From NCBI GenBank assembly GCA_017695055.1, contig JADILY010000172.1, positions 1 to 5,526 on the forward strand: a stretch of DNA of 5,526 nt. Reading direction: 5' to 3'. Below, in pieces: positions 1 to 5,526 of this stretch. The position numbers were made by a program, and so were the translations under genes. Numbering within the stretch: position 1 is the stretch's first letter; each line of letters begins with the position of its first letter. Under the pieces are notes generated by a model, which did no database searches, was not told where the DNA came from, and worked only from the letters and a program-made list of their open reading frames with translations. Origin of the DNA: Merdivivens faecigallinarum (lineage in GTDB: Bacteria > Bacteroidota > Bacteroidia > Bacteroidales > UBA932).

Positions 1-2
1 GA

Positions 3-1655
3 TATGATGCGTGTGATTCCGAAGGTGTGGAAACAGATAATACTGGCAGAGAGCGGATTGCAGAGGTGAAGGAAAAGGAGGAGGTTTCCGTACCCGGAGA
101 GGTTTATGTTGAGGAAATAAACATATCGGGAGGTGATGAAGTCCCGGACGGCATAGTTTCGGAAAAATACGATCCGAGACTTGATTTGCCGCATTACGAG
201 TTCCCGGGTCTGGAACTTCTCAACGATTACAGTGACAGGTGGTATGACATTTCCCAGGCGGAGCTGCAAAGGAACAATATGAGGATAACTGCCGCCCTTG
301 CGGAGTACAAGATACAAATCCAGAGCATTTTCGCCCGTAAGGGGCCGACTGTCACACTGTATGAAATAGTACCTGCCCCAGGGACCAAGGTCGCGCAAAT
401 CAAGAGGATTGAAGAGGATATAGCCCGTTCGATAGGTGTCCATGGCGTAAGGGTCATCACATTGTTGAACACAATCGGAATAGAAGTCCCTAATGACAGG
501 CCGAGCACAGTGCCGATGAAGTCGATACTGAACGACCCTGCATTCAGGAACAACAAATTCGAACTTCCGATAGCCCTTGGGTATACCATATCCCAGAAGG
601 TGCTCGCTTTCGATTTGACGAAGGCCCCTCATCTTCTGGTGGCAGGTGCGACAGGTATGGGAAAATCGGTAGGGCTTAACGCTATCCTGACATCCCTGCT
701 CTACTCGAAGCATCCTGCCGAGCTGAAGCTGGTGCTTGTGGATCCGAAGAGGGTGGAACTGTCCATTTACGGCGCCATAAAAAACCATTTTCTTGCTACA
801 CTGCCGGGGGAGGAGAAGCCTATCCTGACGGATACATCCAAGGTCGTGACGACTTTGAAGTCACTGTGCATGGAGATGGAGTCGCGCTATGAGCTTCTGG
901 AAATGGCCAAGGAGAGGAATATAAAGGATTACAACGCACGTTTCCTCGACAGGAAGCTCAATCCTAACAACGGACACAAATTCCTGCCTTATATCGTTGT
1001 CGTCATAGACGAGTTTGCGGACCTGCTGATAACTGCCGGAAAAGAAATAGAGGAGCCTATATCGAGACTGGCTGCGAAGGCGAGGGCTGTCGGGATACAT
1101 CTTATTATCGCGACCCAAAGGCCGACGACAGATGTCATTACCGGTACGATTAAAGCCAATTTCCCTTCGCGCATCGCCTTCAAGGTGTTGTCAGGAGTGG
1201 ACTCCAGGACCATAATCGATGATGTCGGGGCCAACAGGCTGATAGGAAGGGGAGACATGCTTGTGATGATTGCCGGGCAGGAGATGTGCCGTGTGCAGTG
1301 TGCCTTCGTGGATACCGACGAGGCCATAAGGATTTCCGAATTCATAGGGTCGCAGCAAGGTTACGGTTCCCCTTATTACCTTCCGGAGTGCGATGACGAG
1401 TCGGATATTTCGTCCGTGGATCTCGGTAAGCGCGATCCTTTGTTCGATGAGGCCGCAAGGCTTATTGTTGCCAATCAGCAGGGGTCGACCTCACTTCTCC
1501 AGAGGAAGATGGAGATAGGTTACAACCGGGCCGGAAGGATAATGGATCAGCTCGAAGCGGCCGGAATAGTGGGCCCGAGTGAAGGATCCAAGGCAAGGAA
1601 GGTGCTTGTGCTGGATTTCGACCAGTTGGACGAGCTTTTAAAGACCCTCGATTGA
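3..1655 (+). CDS. ftsK: DNA translocase FtsK/SpoIIIE, 5'-truncated by window
   Basis: This is the C-terminal part of the ATP-driven double-stranded DNA pump that clears the chromosome terminus from the division septum and activates XerCD recombination at dif. The frame is open to the left edge, so the gene starts upstream; the GTG at 27 is probably an internal valine. The membrane helices expected in the N-terminal domain are absent from the 550 visible residues. In order come a short acidic linker (to about 170), the alpha domain with the conserved FARKGPTVTLYEI and PGTKV segments (about 325-390), the RecA-like beta domain with Walker A GATGMGKS (645-668) and Walker B VVVIDEF (996-1016) followed by IIATQRPTTDVITG, and a winged-helix gamma domain from about 1437. 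That domain begins DPLFDEAA and holds GYNRAGRIMDQLE, the helix that in E. coli reads polar KOPS sites. All ATPase motifs are intact. The lolA-like gene follows after 21 bases, so cotranscription is likely. Confidence 0.97.
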   Translation, partial: YDACDSEGVETDNTGRERIAEVKEKEEVSVPGEVYVEEINISGGDEVPDGIVSEKYDPRLDLPHYEFPGLELLNDYSDRWYDISQAELQRNNMRITAALAEYKIQIQSIFARKGPTVTLYEIVPAPGTKVAQIKRIEEDIARSIGVHGVRVITLLNTIGIEVPNDRPSTVPMKSILNDPAFRNNKFELPIALGYTISQKVLAFDLTKAPHLLVAGATGMGKSVGLNAILTSLLYSKHPAELKLVLVDPKRVELSIYGAIKNHFLATLPGEEKPILTDTSKVVTTLKSLCMEMESRYELLEMAKERNIKDYNARFLDRKLNPNNGHKFLPYIVVVIDEFADLLITAGKEIEEPISRLAAKARAVGIHLIIATQRPTTDVITGTIKANFPSRIAFKVLSGVDSRTIIDDVGANRLIGRGDMLVMIAGQEMCRVQCAFVDTDEAIRISEFIGSQQGYGSPYYLPECDDESDISSVDLGKRDPLFDEAARLIVANQQGSTSLLQRKMEIGYNRAGRIMDQLEAAGIVGPSEGSKARKVLVLDFDQLDELLKTLD

Positions 1656-1676
1656 TTTATTTAAGGCTGGTTTATT

Positions 1677-2411
1677 ATGGCTAATATGGCTAAAACAATC
1701 TTTTCCATAGCATTGCTGCTGATAATGCTGTCGCTCGGGGTTTCCGGTGCCGTTGTCAGGACCGGTGATTCTGGAGCGGCGGATCCTTTCGATGTTTTCG
1801 TATATGGGATTGCCGCGCTGAAAGAAAGTGCTGACGGGAGGATAAGGGCATCGGGGACGATGGAGATAAAGGAAGGAAAATATTCGGGAAAATCCCGGTT
1901 TTACATCGAGACCTCCGCTGGCGGGTATTGTGCTTTCGGTGACGGGACGGAGATTCTGAATGACGGAAAATACAATTATATCATAGACAGCGGTTCCAAA
2001 GAGGTTACGGTGACGGATTTCGACATGGAGAGCCGTTCCGTACTGTCCAACCCTTTGTCGGTACTTTTTGAATTGCCCCAGGGATTCAGTGTGAAGAAGC
2101 GGACCTGGCAGGGTTCCGGTGAAAGTCGGTGTTATGCAGTCGAACTGGTTCCTGCGGGAGATGAGACGGGACTGTCTTATCTTACATTGTATGTGCTTCC
2201 CGACGGGACCGGCCTGGCCGGATTGGAACTTGGCATCGTGCAAGGGGGAGAATCCCGTGATGGCAGCCGGAGGCAAACATCCGTCACTGTTGATATGGAC
2301 GATTTTTCAATGTCCGTGTCGGGAGTCTTTTCCGCCCGCGGCTTTACCCCTGATTTGGAAGCTCTTGAAATGGAGGGCTATTTCATCAATGATTTAAGGT
2401 CCGGTTTTTAA
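1677..2411 (+). CDS. lolA: LolA-like periplasmic lipoprotein carrier protein
   Basis: The 244-residue product is probably a periplasmic chaperone that carries lipoproteins from the LolCDE complex to the outer membrane. It opens with a signal peptide: a short Lys-bearing start, a hydrophobic run FSIALLLIMLSLGVSG (about residues 9-24) and a likely signal peptidase I site near SGA. No lipobox cysteine is present, so the mature protein should be soluble. The rest is beta-rich with the LolA pattern: ASGTMEIKEGKYSGKSRF, then FGDGTEILNDGKYNYIID, then a short EVTVTDF strand and SNPLSVLF before the second half. In the family these strands form the half-open barrel that holds lipid chains. ATG at 1677 is taken as start; the ATG three codons later (1686) is a good alternative and leaves the signal peptide intact. 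No promoter motif is seen in the 21-base gap after ftsK. Sequence conservation in the family is low, so the exact cargo is inferred. Confidence 0.85.
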   Translation: MANMAKTIFSIALLLIMLSLGVSGAVVRTGDSGAADPFDVFVYGIAALKESADGRIRASGTMEIKEGKYSGKSRFYIETSAGGYCAFGDGTEILNDGKYNYIIDSGSKEVTVTDFDMESRSVLSNPLSVLFELPQGFSVKKRTWQGSGESRCYAVELVPAGDETGLSYLTLYVLPDGTGLAGLELGIVQGGESRDGSRRQTSVTVDMDDFSMSVSGVFSARGFTPDLEALEMEGYFINDLRSGF

Positions 2412-2435
2412 GCGGTTTTGGGGAATATCGCCGCT
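2411..2435. terminator. Weak stem between convergent lolA and Nudix genes
   Basis: AGCGG (2411-2415) pairs with CCGCT (2431-2435) around a 15-base loop, with one extra wobble pair on the + strand transcript. It lies exactly in the gap between the two convergent stop codons, where a bidirectional terminator would be expected. The stem is short, the loop is large and no proper U-tract follows on either strand (TTAAAAA follows on the - strand), so a chance match is quite possible. Confidence 0.2.
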
Positions 2436-3055
2436 CAGATTATGCCTGCCTCCCTGAATACTTCCGTGATTGACGGATAAGTGTTGGTCAGGAAGGATGG
2501 CAAGGTACTTTTCGCTATCCAGGTAGCTTTTGTAATGTCTTCTTCGGTCTGTGGAATGAGTTCTATAGGCGCCGTATAGGTCATCCGGTACCAGTAGGTG
2601 TGCTTCATTATGAGTTCTCCCTGGCCTTTCCATCTGTAGCAGTGGTGGGTGACACAGATCAATCCTCCCGGACTGATTTCCCTGAGCCCGGTTTCTTCGC
2701 GGACTTCCCTCAGGGCGGTCGCCTTCCTTTTTTCGCCCTTCTCCCGTTTTCCTTTCGGCAGGTCCCAGAGCCCGTTTCTGTAAATCATAAGATAGTCCCC
2801 GCGCCTGTTTTCAACAAGCCCGCCTCCCGCGTCTATTTCGGAAAATTCCTTTCGGAATCTGTTGAAAAGTTTTTCCGGCTCTTTCGCCGGAATGTAAAGC
2901 CTTTCGAGCCCGTTCCCGTTTTCGAAAAGCCTGACCGTTTCCCTGAAGTCTTTATTCCCGTTAAGTCTCAGTATCACGGCATTGGCGTCTTCGGGAAAGT
3001 TGTCGTCCTCCCCGCAGATAATTATCGCTCTGTTTTCAAAATATACCTTGAACAT
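2435..3055 (-). CDS. Nudix hydrolase with N-terminal extension
   Basis: This encodes a 206-residue hydrolase of nucleoside-diphosphate-linked compounds; the true substrate cannot be read from sequence. A complete Nudix box lies at residues 102-124: G, five residues, E, seven residues, then REVREETGL, preceded by LWDLPKGK. The glutamates of REVREE are the usual Mg2+ ligands, so it should be catalytically competent. The Nudix fold begins near residue 75 (EIDAGGGLV) and ends with a TYWYRMTY strand and an acidic EEDITKATWI segment. About 70 residues precede it (MFKVYFENRAIII onward), an extension that small Nudix enzymes lack. The frame stays open to an ATG at 3115, but I chose 3055 because MFKVYF looks like a first beta strand, the longer form would swallow the promoter region, and a -7 element sits just upstream. 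It is divergent from pyrE and convergent with lolA. Diadenosine or diphosphoinositol polyphosphate hydrolases are plausible relatives. Confidence 0.9.
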   Translation of the reverse strand: MFKVYFENRAIIICGEDDNFPEDANAVILRLNGNKDFRETVRLFENGNGLERLYIPAKEPEKLFNRFRKEFSEIDAGGGLVENRRGDYLMIYRNGLWDLPKGKREKGEKRKATALREVREETGLREISPGGLICVTHHCYRWKGQGELIMKHTYWYRMTYTAPIELIPQTEEDITKATWIAKSTLPSFLTNTYPSITEVFREAGII

Positions 3056-3075
3056 GAATATTGTATTTGCAATGC

Positions 3076-3083
3076 CAAAATTA
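3076..3083 (-). promoter_or_regulatory. Candidate -7 promoter element for the Nudix gene
   Basis: Read on the - strand this is TAATTTTG, an exact match to the Bacteroidota -7 consensus TAnnTTTG. It lies 20 bases before the chosen ATG at 3055, implying a start of transcription near 3070 and a leader of about 15 bases. No clear TTTG-type -33 box is found at the expected distance (about 3104-3107), so the assignment rests on one motif and its position. Confidence 0.5.
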
Positions 3084-3091
3084 TTAATTTT
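3077..3091. repeat. AT-rich 15-bp inverted repeat between divergent -7 boxes
   Basis: AAAATT (3077-3082) and AATTTT (3086-3091) form perfect 6-base arms around ATT. The repeat overlaps the - strand -7 element and lies within the spacer of the + strand promoter, a place where a dimeric regulator could control both genes. Such AT-only arms arise easily by chance in an AT-rich intergenic region, so an operator role is only a suggestion. Confidence 0.25.
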
Positions 3092-3094
3092 TCT

Positions 3095-3102
3095 TAAATT
3101 TG
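3095..3102 (+). promoter_or_regulatory. Candidate -7 promoter element for pyrE operon
   Basis: TAAATTTG matches the Bacteroidota -7 consensus TAnnTTTG exactly. Transcription would begin near 3108-3110, about 20 bases before the pyrE ATG, leaving no room for an attenuator or riboswitch leader. A TTTG at 3066-3069 could serve as -33 box, but its 25-base spacer is longer than the usual 19-21, so that half is weak. Confidence 0.55.
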
Positions 3103-3127
3103 CACCGGTATTCATTTTTTAGGAATT

Positions 3128-3766
3128 ATGGAAAAAATAGAAAAAAAGGTTGCTGAGTCCCTTCTTGAAATAAAGGCCGTGACTTTGTCCCCTGAAAAGC
3201 CTTATACGTGGGCTTCAGGATGGAAATCGCCGATTTATTGCGATAACAGGAAGATACTCTCGTATCCGAAGTTGAGACGTGAAATCGCCGAATGGATAGC
3301 CGAGACAGTAAAGGAAAATTTCAAAGAGTCCGATATAGTGGCAGGTGTTGCGACGGGTGCCATCGCAATAGGTATATTGGTGGCCGAGATTCTGGAAAAA
3401 CCATTCATTTATGTAAGGCCTAAACCAAAGGACCACGGTACCGGGGCGATGATCGAGGGCGTGCTTCCGGAAGGGGCCAAGGTAGTGGTTGTCGAAGACC
3501 TGATCTCTACCGGCAATTCGTCCCTGTCGGCCGTTGATGCGTTGAGGCGCAGCGGTGCGATAGTTTCCGGTATGGTTGCGATATTCAGCTACAATTTCCC
3601 TCAGTCGCGTGAGGCCTTCGAAAATGCCAACGTAGAACTGCATACGCTTACGAATTACGATACTTTGCTGGATATGGCGCAGTCATGCGGCTATATCAGG
3701 GAAGAAGACATGGAACTGCTTCGCGAATGGAGATATTCTCCTGCCAATTGGGGAAAGAATGAGTAA
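3128..3766 (+). CDS. pyrE: Orotate phosphoribosyltransferase
   Basis: PyrE joins orotate to PRPP to make orotidine 5'-monophosphate, the fifth step of de novo pyrimidine synthesis, in the cytoplasm. At 212 residues it has normal length for the bacterial enzyme. An N-terminal hood contains TWASGWKSPIYCDNRK (residues 27-42), the conserved segment around the orotate site. VAGVATGAIAIG (71-82) follows, then the flexible catalytic loop YVRPKPKDHGTG (95-106) and the PRPP-binding motif VVVVEDLISTGNS (119-131) with its paired acidic residues E123 and D124. Against the Salmonella enzyme the loop keeps R97, K101, D102 and H103, but P98 stands where I recall lysine; related enzymes also vary here. ATG at 3128 is preceded by AGGAATT, with a weak Shine-Dalgarno-like AGGA at 3121-3124. 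The stop overlaps the next start in ATGAGTAA, implying coupled translation. Confidence 0.97.
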   Translation: MEKIEKKVAESLLEIKAVTLSPEKPYTWASGWKSPIYCDNRKILSYPKLRREIAEWIAETVKENFKESDIVAGVATGAIAIGILVAEILEKPFIYVRPKPKDHGTGAMIEGVLPEGAKVVVVEDLISTGNSSLSAVDALRRSGAIVSGMVAIFSYNFPQSREAFENANVELHTLTNYDTLLDMAQSCGYIREEDMELLREWRYSPANWGKNE

Positions 3767-4214
3767 GCAGATAACAAGCAAACACGCTGTCATAGCCAAG
3801 AGGCCGTATGAGATTTATATGGCCTTTACCGATATGCGCAATTTCGTCAATTTCCTTCCGGAGGATAGGAGGGAAGGGGTGACTGCGGATTTCGATTCGA
3901 TTTCAGGTACGGTGCAGGGAATCAGGCTCGGAGTGAAGGTCGTGTCGCGCGTGCCTTATTCGGAAATAGCTTTCGAAAGCACTGAATCTCCGGTCAATTT
4001 TTCATTCAGGCTGCATTTCGACGATGCGGAGGGCGGAGAGGCTACGGATTTCCATATCGACCTCGAAGCACAGCTCGGCTCGATGATGGGCATGATGATT
4101 GGCGGCAAGCTGCGCGAGGCTGTGGACAAGCTCGTCGATACGCTTGCGGATGCCGCACAAGGGAAATTCCCCGAAGGTTTCGACCCTTCGAAATACGGTG
4201 CGGGCAAATTTTGA
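3759..4214 (+). CDS. SRPBCC (START-like) family protein of unknown function
   Basis: This 151-residue protein has the outline of the SRPBCC/Bet v 1-like fold, a helix-grip barrel that encloses a hydrophobic ligand cavity. An opening strand SKHAVIAKRPYEIYMAFTDMRNFVNFLP (residues 7-34) combines the first strand with the two short helices typical of polyketide cyclase/START-like members. Alternating strands follow through about 105 (GTVQGIRLGVKVVSRV, EIAFESTE, FSFRLHF, TDFHIDLEAQL). A long C-terminal helix, methionine-rich at its start (SMMGMMIGGKLREAVDKL, 108-125), would close the barrel. There is no signal peptide or membrane segment, so it is probably cytoplasmic. Its ATG lies inside the end of pyrE (8-base overlap), and the methyltransferase gene begins 8 bases after its stop. 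I know of no established substrate; the link to pyrimidine synthesis is positional only. Confidence 0.85.
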   Translation: MSKQITSKHAVIAKRPYEIYMAFTDMRNFVNFLPEDRREGVTADFDSISGTVQGIRLGVKVVSRVPYSEIAFESTESPVNFSFRLHFDDAEGGEATDFHIDLEAQLGSMMGMMIGGKLREAVDKLVDTLADAAQGKFPEGFDPSKYGAGKF

Positions 4215-4222
4215 CCGGCAGT

Positions 4223-5526
4223 ATGGATGTCCCCGGCAATAGCACGACCGGCAATATCCCGGATGCATTTGTCCGTTATCTGACCGATGTCGCCGGGCAT
4301 GGGAAAGCATCAGTTGCCGTCGCTTCCCTGTCGTCTATTCCATGCACTTCAATCAGGGTCAATCCTTCGAAACTTGCTGGTGCTGACAATGCGGGTTACA
4401 GGTACAGGCCGGTGCCCTGGTCCCGTTTTGGGGCGATACTGGAAAACAGGCCCGTTTTTACGCTGGATCCTTATTTTCATGCAGGGGCATATTATGTCCA
4501 GGATATATCCTCGATGTTTATAGGCCACGCATTCAGCGCCATTCTCGGAGATTCCGGGCTGGGCGGATGTCCCCTGAAAATACTGGACCTCTGTGCGGCG
4601 CCGGGAGGGAAGACTACCGACCTGGCTTCAAGGATGCCGGAAGGGAGCTTGCTTGTGGCCAATGAAGTAATCCGGCAACGTGTCGGCACCCTCAGGGACA
4701 ATGTGATGATATGGGGTAGCCCCGATGTTGCCGTTACGTGCGGAGACCCTTCGCGTTTCGGAAAACACCTCGTGGATTTTTTCGATTTTGTGATTGTGGA
4801 TGCGCCCTGCTCGGGCGAAGGGATGTTCAGAAAAGACCCTTCTGCATTGGGTCAGTGGTCGGAAGATACGGTTTCGCTCTGTTCCGCACGCCAGAAAAGG
4901 ATACTTGCAGACGTGTGGCCGGCACTGAAACCCGGAGGGGTGCTCATATATTCGACCTGTACTTACAACAGATATGAAAACGGTGATAATATCGCGTGGA
5001 TGAAGTCGTCTTTCGGAGCGGAATCCGTACCGGTCCGCTGTCCAGAAGCGGAAAACGCCGGGGCCATCCCGGACGAGCACGGAGGCATGCTTTTCATATA
5101 CGGGGTTACTGAAGGAGAAGGGCAATATTGTGCCGCCGTAAGGAAGCCGGAGGGGGCTTTTGCCGCATATCCGGAAAAGAAAGCCGGATATGTGCCGGTA
5201 AAGGGTTTTCTTGAAAAGGCCTTCGACAGAAAAATGTTTTCTTTGCGGAATGCTGACGGGGAAGCGGTGGAAGTCCTTCCCGAAAACCTGTGCGGCATGC
5301 TGCCGTATATAAGGCAGGCGGTTCCTGTGCTCTCGGCAGGGGTGATTGCCGGCTCCATGCGCGGAAAGGATTTCGTGCCCGATGCCTCCCTGGCCCTGTC
5401 TTCCGCCTATGAAAGGGACTTCTACCCGCGGATGCCCGTGGACAGGGAAACGGCGTTGAGGTTTCTGGCCAAGGAAAATATTTTCCTTCCAGGTTACCCG
5501 AAAGGGTACCTTGCCGTGGAATACGG
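4223..5526 (+). CDS. rsmF: RsmF-type rRNA cytosine-C5 methyltransferase, 3'-truncated by window
   Basis: This NOL1/NOP2/Sun-family enzyme likely transfers a methyl group from S-adenosylmethionine to C5 of a cytosine in 16S rRNA. The frame runs unbroken from ATG 4223 to the window edge (434 codons); probably only a few dozen residues are missing. An N-terminal RNA-contact segment has SIRVNPSK (residues 43-50) and YYVQDISSMF. The Rossmann methyltransferase core has SAM motif LDLCAAPGGKT (121-131), motif IV DAPCSGEGMFRKD with C196, and motif VI STCTYNRYEN with C246. In the family the motif VI cysteine attacks cytosine C6 and the motif IV cysteine helps release product; both are present. From about residue 320 to the edge is a C-terminal domain with AGVIAGSMRGKDFVPDASLAL and FLPGYPKGYLAVEYG, as in RsmF; the NusB domain of RsmB is absent. 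An in-frame TTG at 4211 is a less likely start. It should share the pyrE transcript. The exact target base is not predictable here. Confidence 0.93.
   Translation, partial: MDVPGNSTTGNIPDAFVRYLTDVAGHGKASVAVASLSSIPCTSIRVNPSKLAGADNAGYRYRPVPWSRFGAILENRPVFTLDPYFHAGAYYVQDISSMFIGHAFSAILGDSGLGGCPLKILDLCAAPGGKTTDLASRMPEGSLLVANEVIRQRVGTLRDNVMIWGSPDVAVTCGDPSRFGKHLVDFFDFVIVDAPCSGEGMFRKDPSALGQWSEDTVSLCSARQKRILADVWPALKPGGVLIYSTCTYNRYENGDNIAWMKSSFGAESVPVRCPEAENAGAIPDEHGGMLFIYGVTEGEGQYCAAVRKPEGAFAAYPEKKAGYVPVKGFLEKAFDRKMFSLRNADGEAVEVLPENLCGMLPYIRQAVPVLSAGVIAGSMRGKDFVPDASLALSSAYERDFYPRMPVDRETALRFLAKENIFLPGYPKGYLAVEY

Noticed and set aside
27..29. GTG as the start codon of ftsK
   Set aside because: The frame is open to the left edge, and FtsK proteins need N-terminal membrane helices, which are absent here; the gene clearly begins upstream.
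1656..1676. Possible promoter between ftsK and lolA
   Set aside because: The 21 bases are AT-rich but contain no TAnnTTTG match, and the gap is too short to require one.
1638..2276. A - strand open frame of 212 codons across lolA
   Set aside because: It lies antisense to a gene with a clear signal peptide and LolA strand pattern, and its product is low in recognisable structure.
2600..3097. A + strand open frame of 165 codons across the Nudix gene
   Set aside because: It is antisense to a gene with a complete Nudix box, its product matches nothing I recognise, and it lacks a plausible leader.
3056..3115. A longer start for the Nudix protein at the ATG ending at 3115
   Set aside because: It adds 20 residues without family character, would leave 12 bases before pyrE, and would bury the candidate promoter in coding sequence.
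4287..5358. Several short open frames on both strands across the methyltransferase
   Set aside because: The long frame from 4223 carries all SAM and cysteine motifs without interruption, so the others are overlaps by chance.

Overview
The window looks like a core chromosomal segment of a Bacteroidota bacterium, most likely Bacteroidales. Three things suggest this. The gene order ftsK – lolA-like – Nudix (reversed) – pyrE – SRPBCC – RsmF-type methyltransferase resembles the order I recall from Bacteroides relatives. Strong Shine-Dalgarno sequences are absent, and AT-rich leaders precede the starts of lolA and pyrE. The divergent intergenic region carries TAnnTTTG elements, the known -7 motif of Bacteroidota promoters. 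Base composition and codon use look even across all six genes, with no tRNA, rRNA, insertion sequence, CRISPR array or phage gene. I cannot name the genus.

Left block, + strand: the 3' two thirds of ftsK (its membrane domain lies before the window) is followed after 21 bases by a secreted LolA-like lipoprotein chaperone. These two are probably cotranscribed. They converge on the Nudix hydrolase gene, leaving only 23 bases between stop codons.

Middle: the Nudix hydrolase (- strand) and pyrE (+ strand) diverge from a 72-base AT-rich intergenic region. It holds one -7 element on each strand, close enough that the two promoters must overlap.

Right block, + strand: pyrE overlaps a small SRPBCC-fold gene by 8 bases. 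Eight bases after that begins an RsmF-type rRNA m5C methyltransferase that is still open at the window end. The tight spacing argues for one transcript joining pyrimidine synthesis, an uncharacterised ligand-binding-fold protein and ribosome modification.

The gene content is mostly housekeeping and I find no convincing new system. The points most worth checking are the overlapping divergent promoters, the N-terminal extension of the Nudix protein, the unknown role of the SRPBCC protein fused by overlap to pyrE, and a substituted position in the PyrE catalytic loop.
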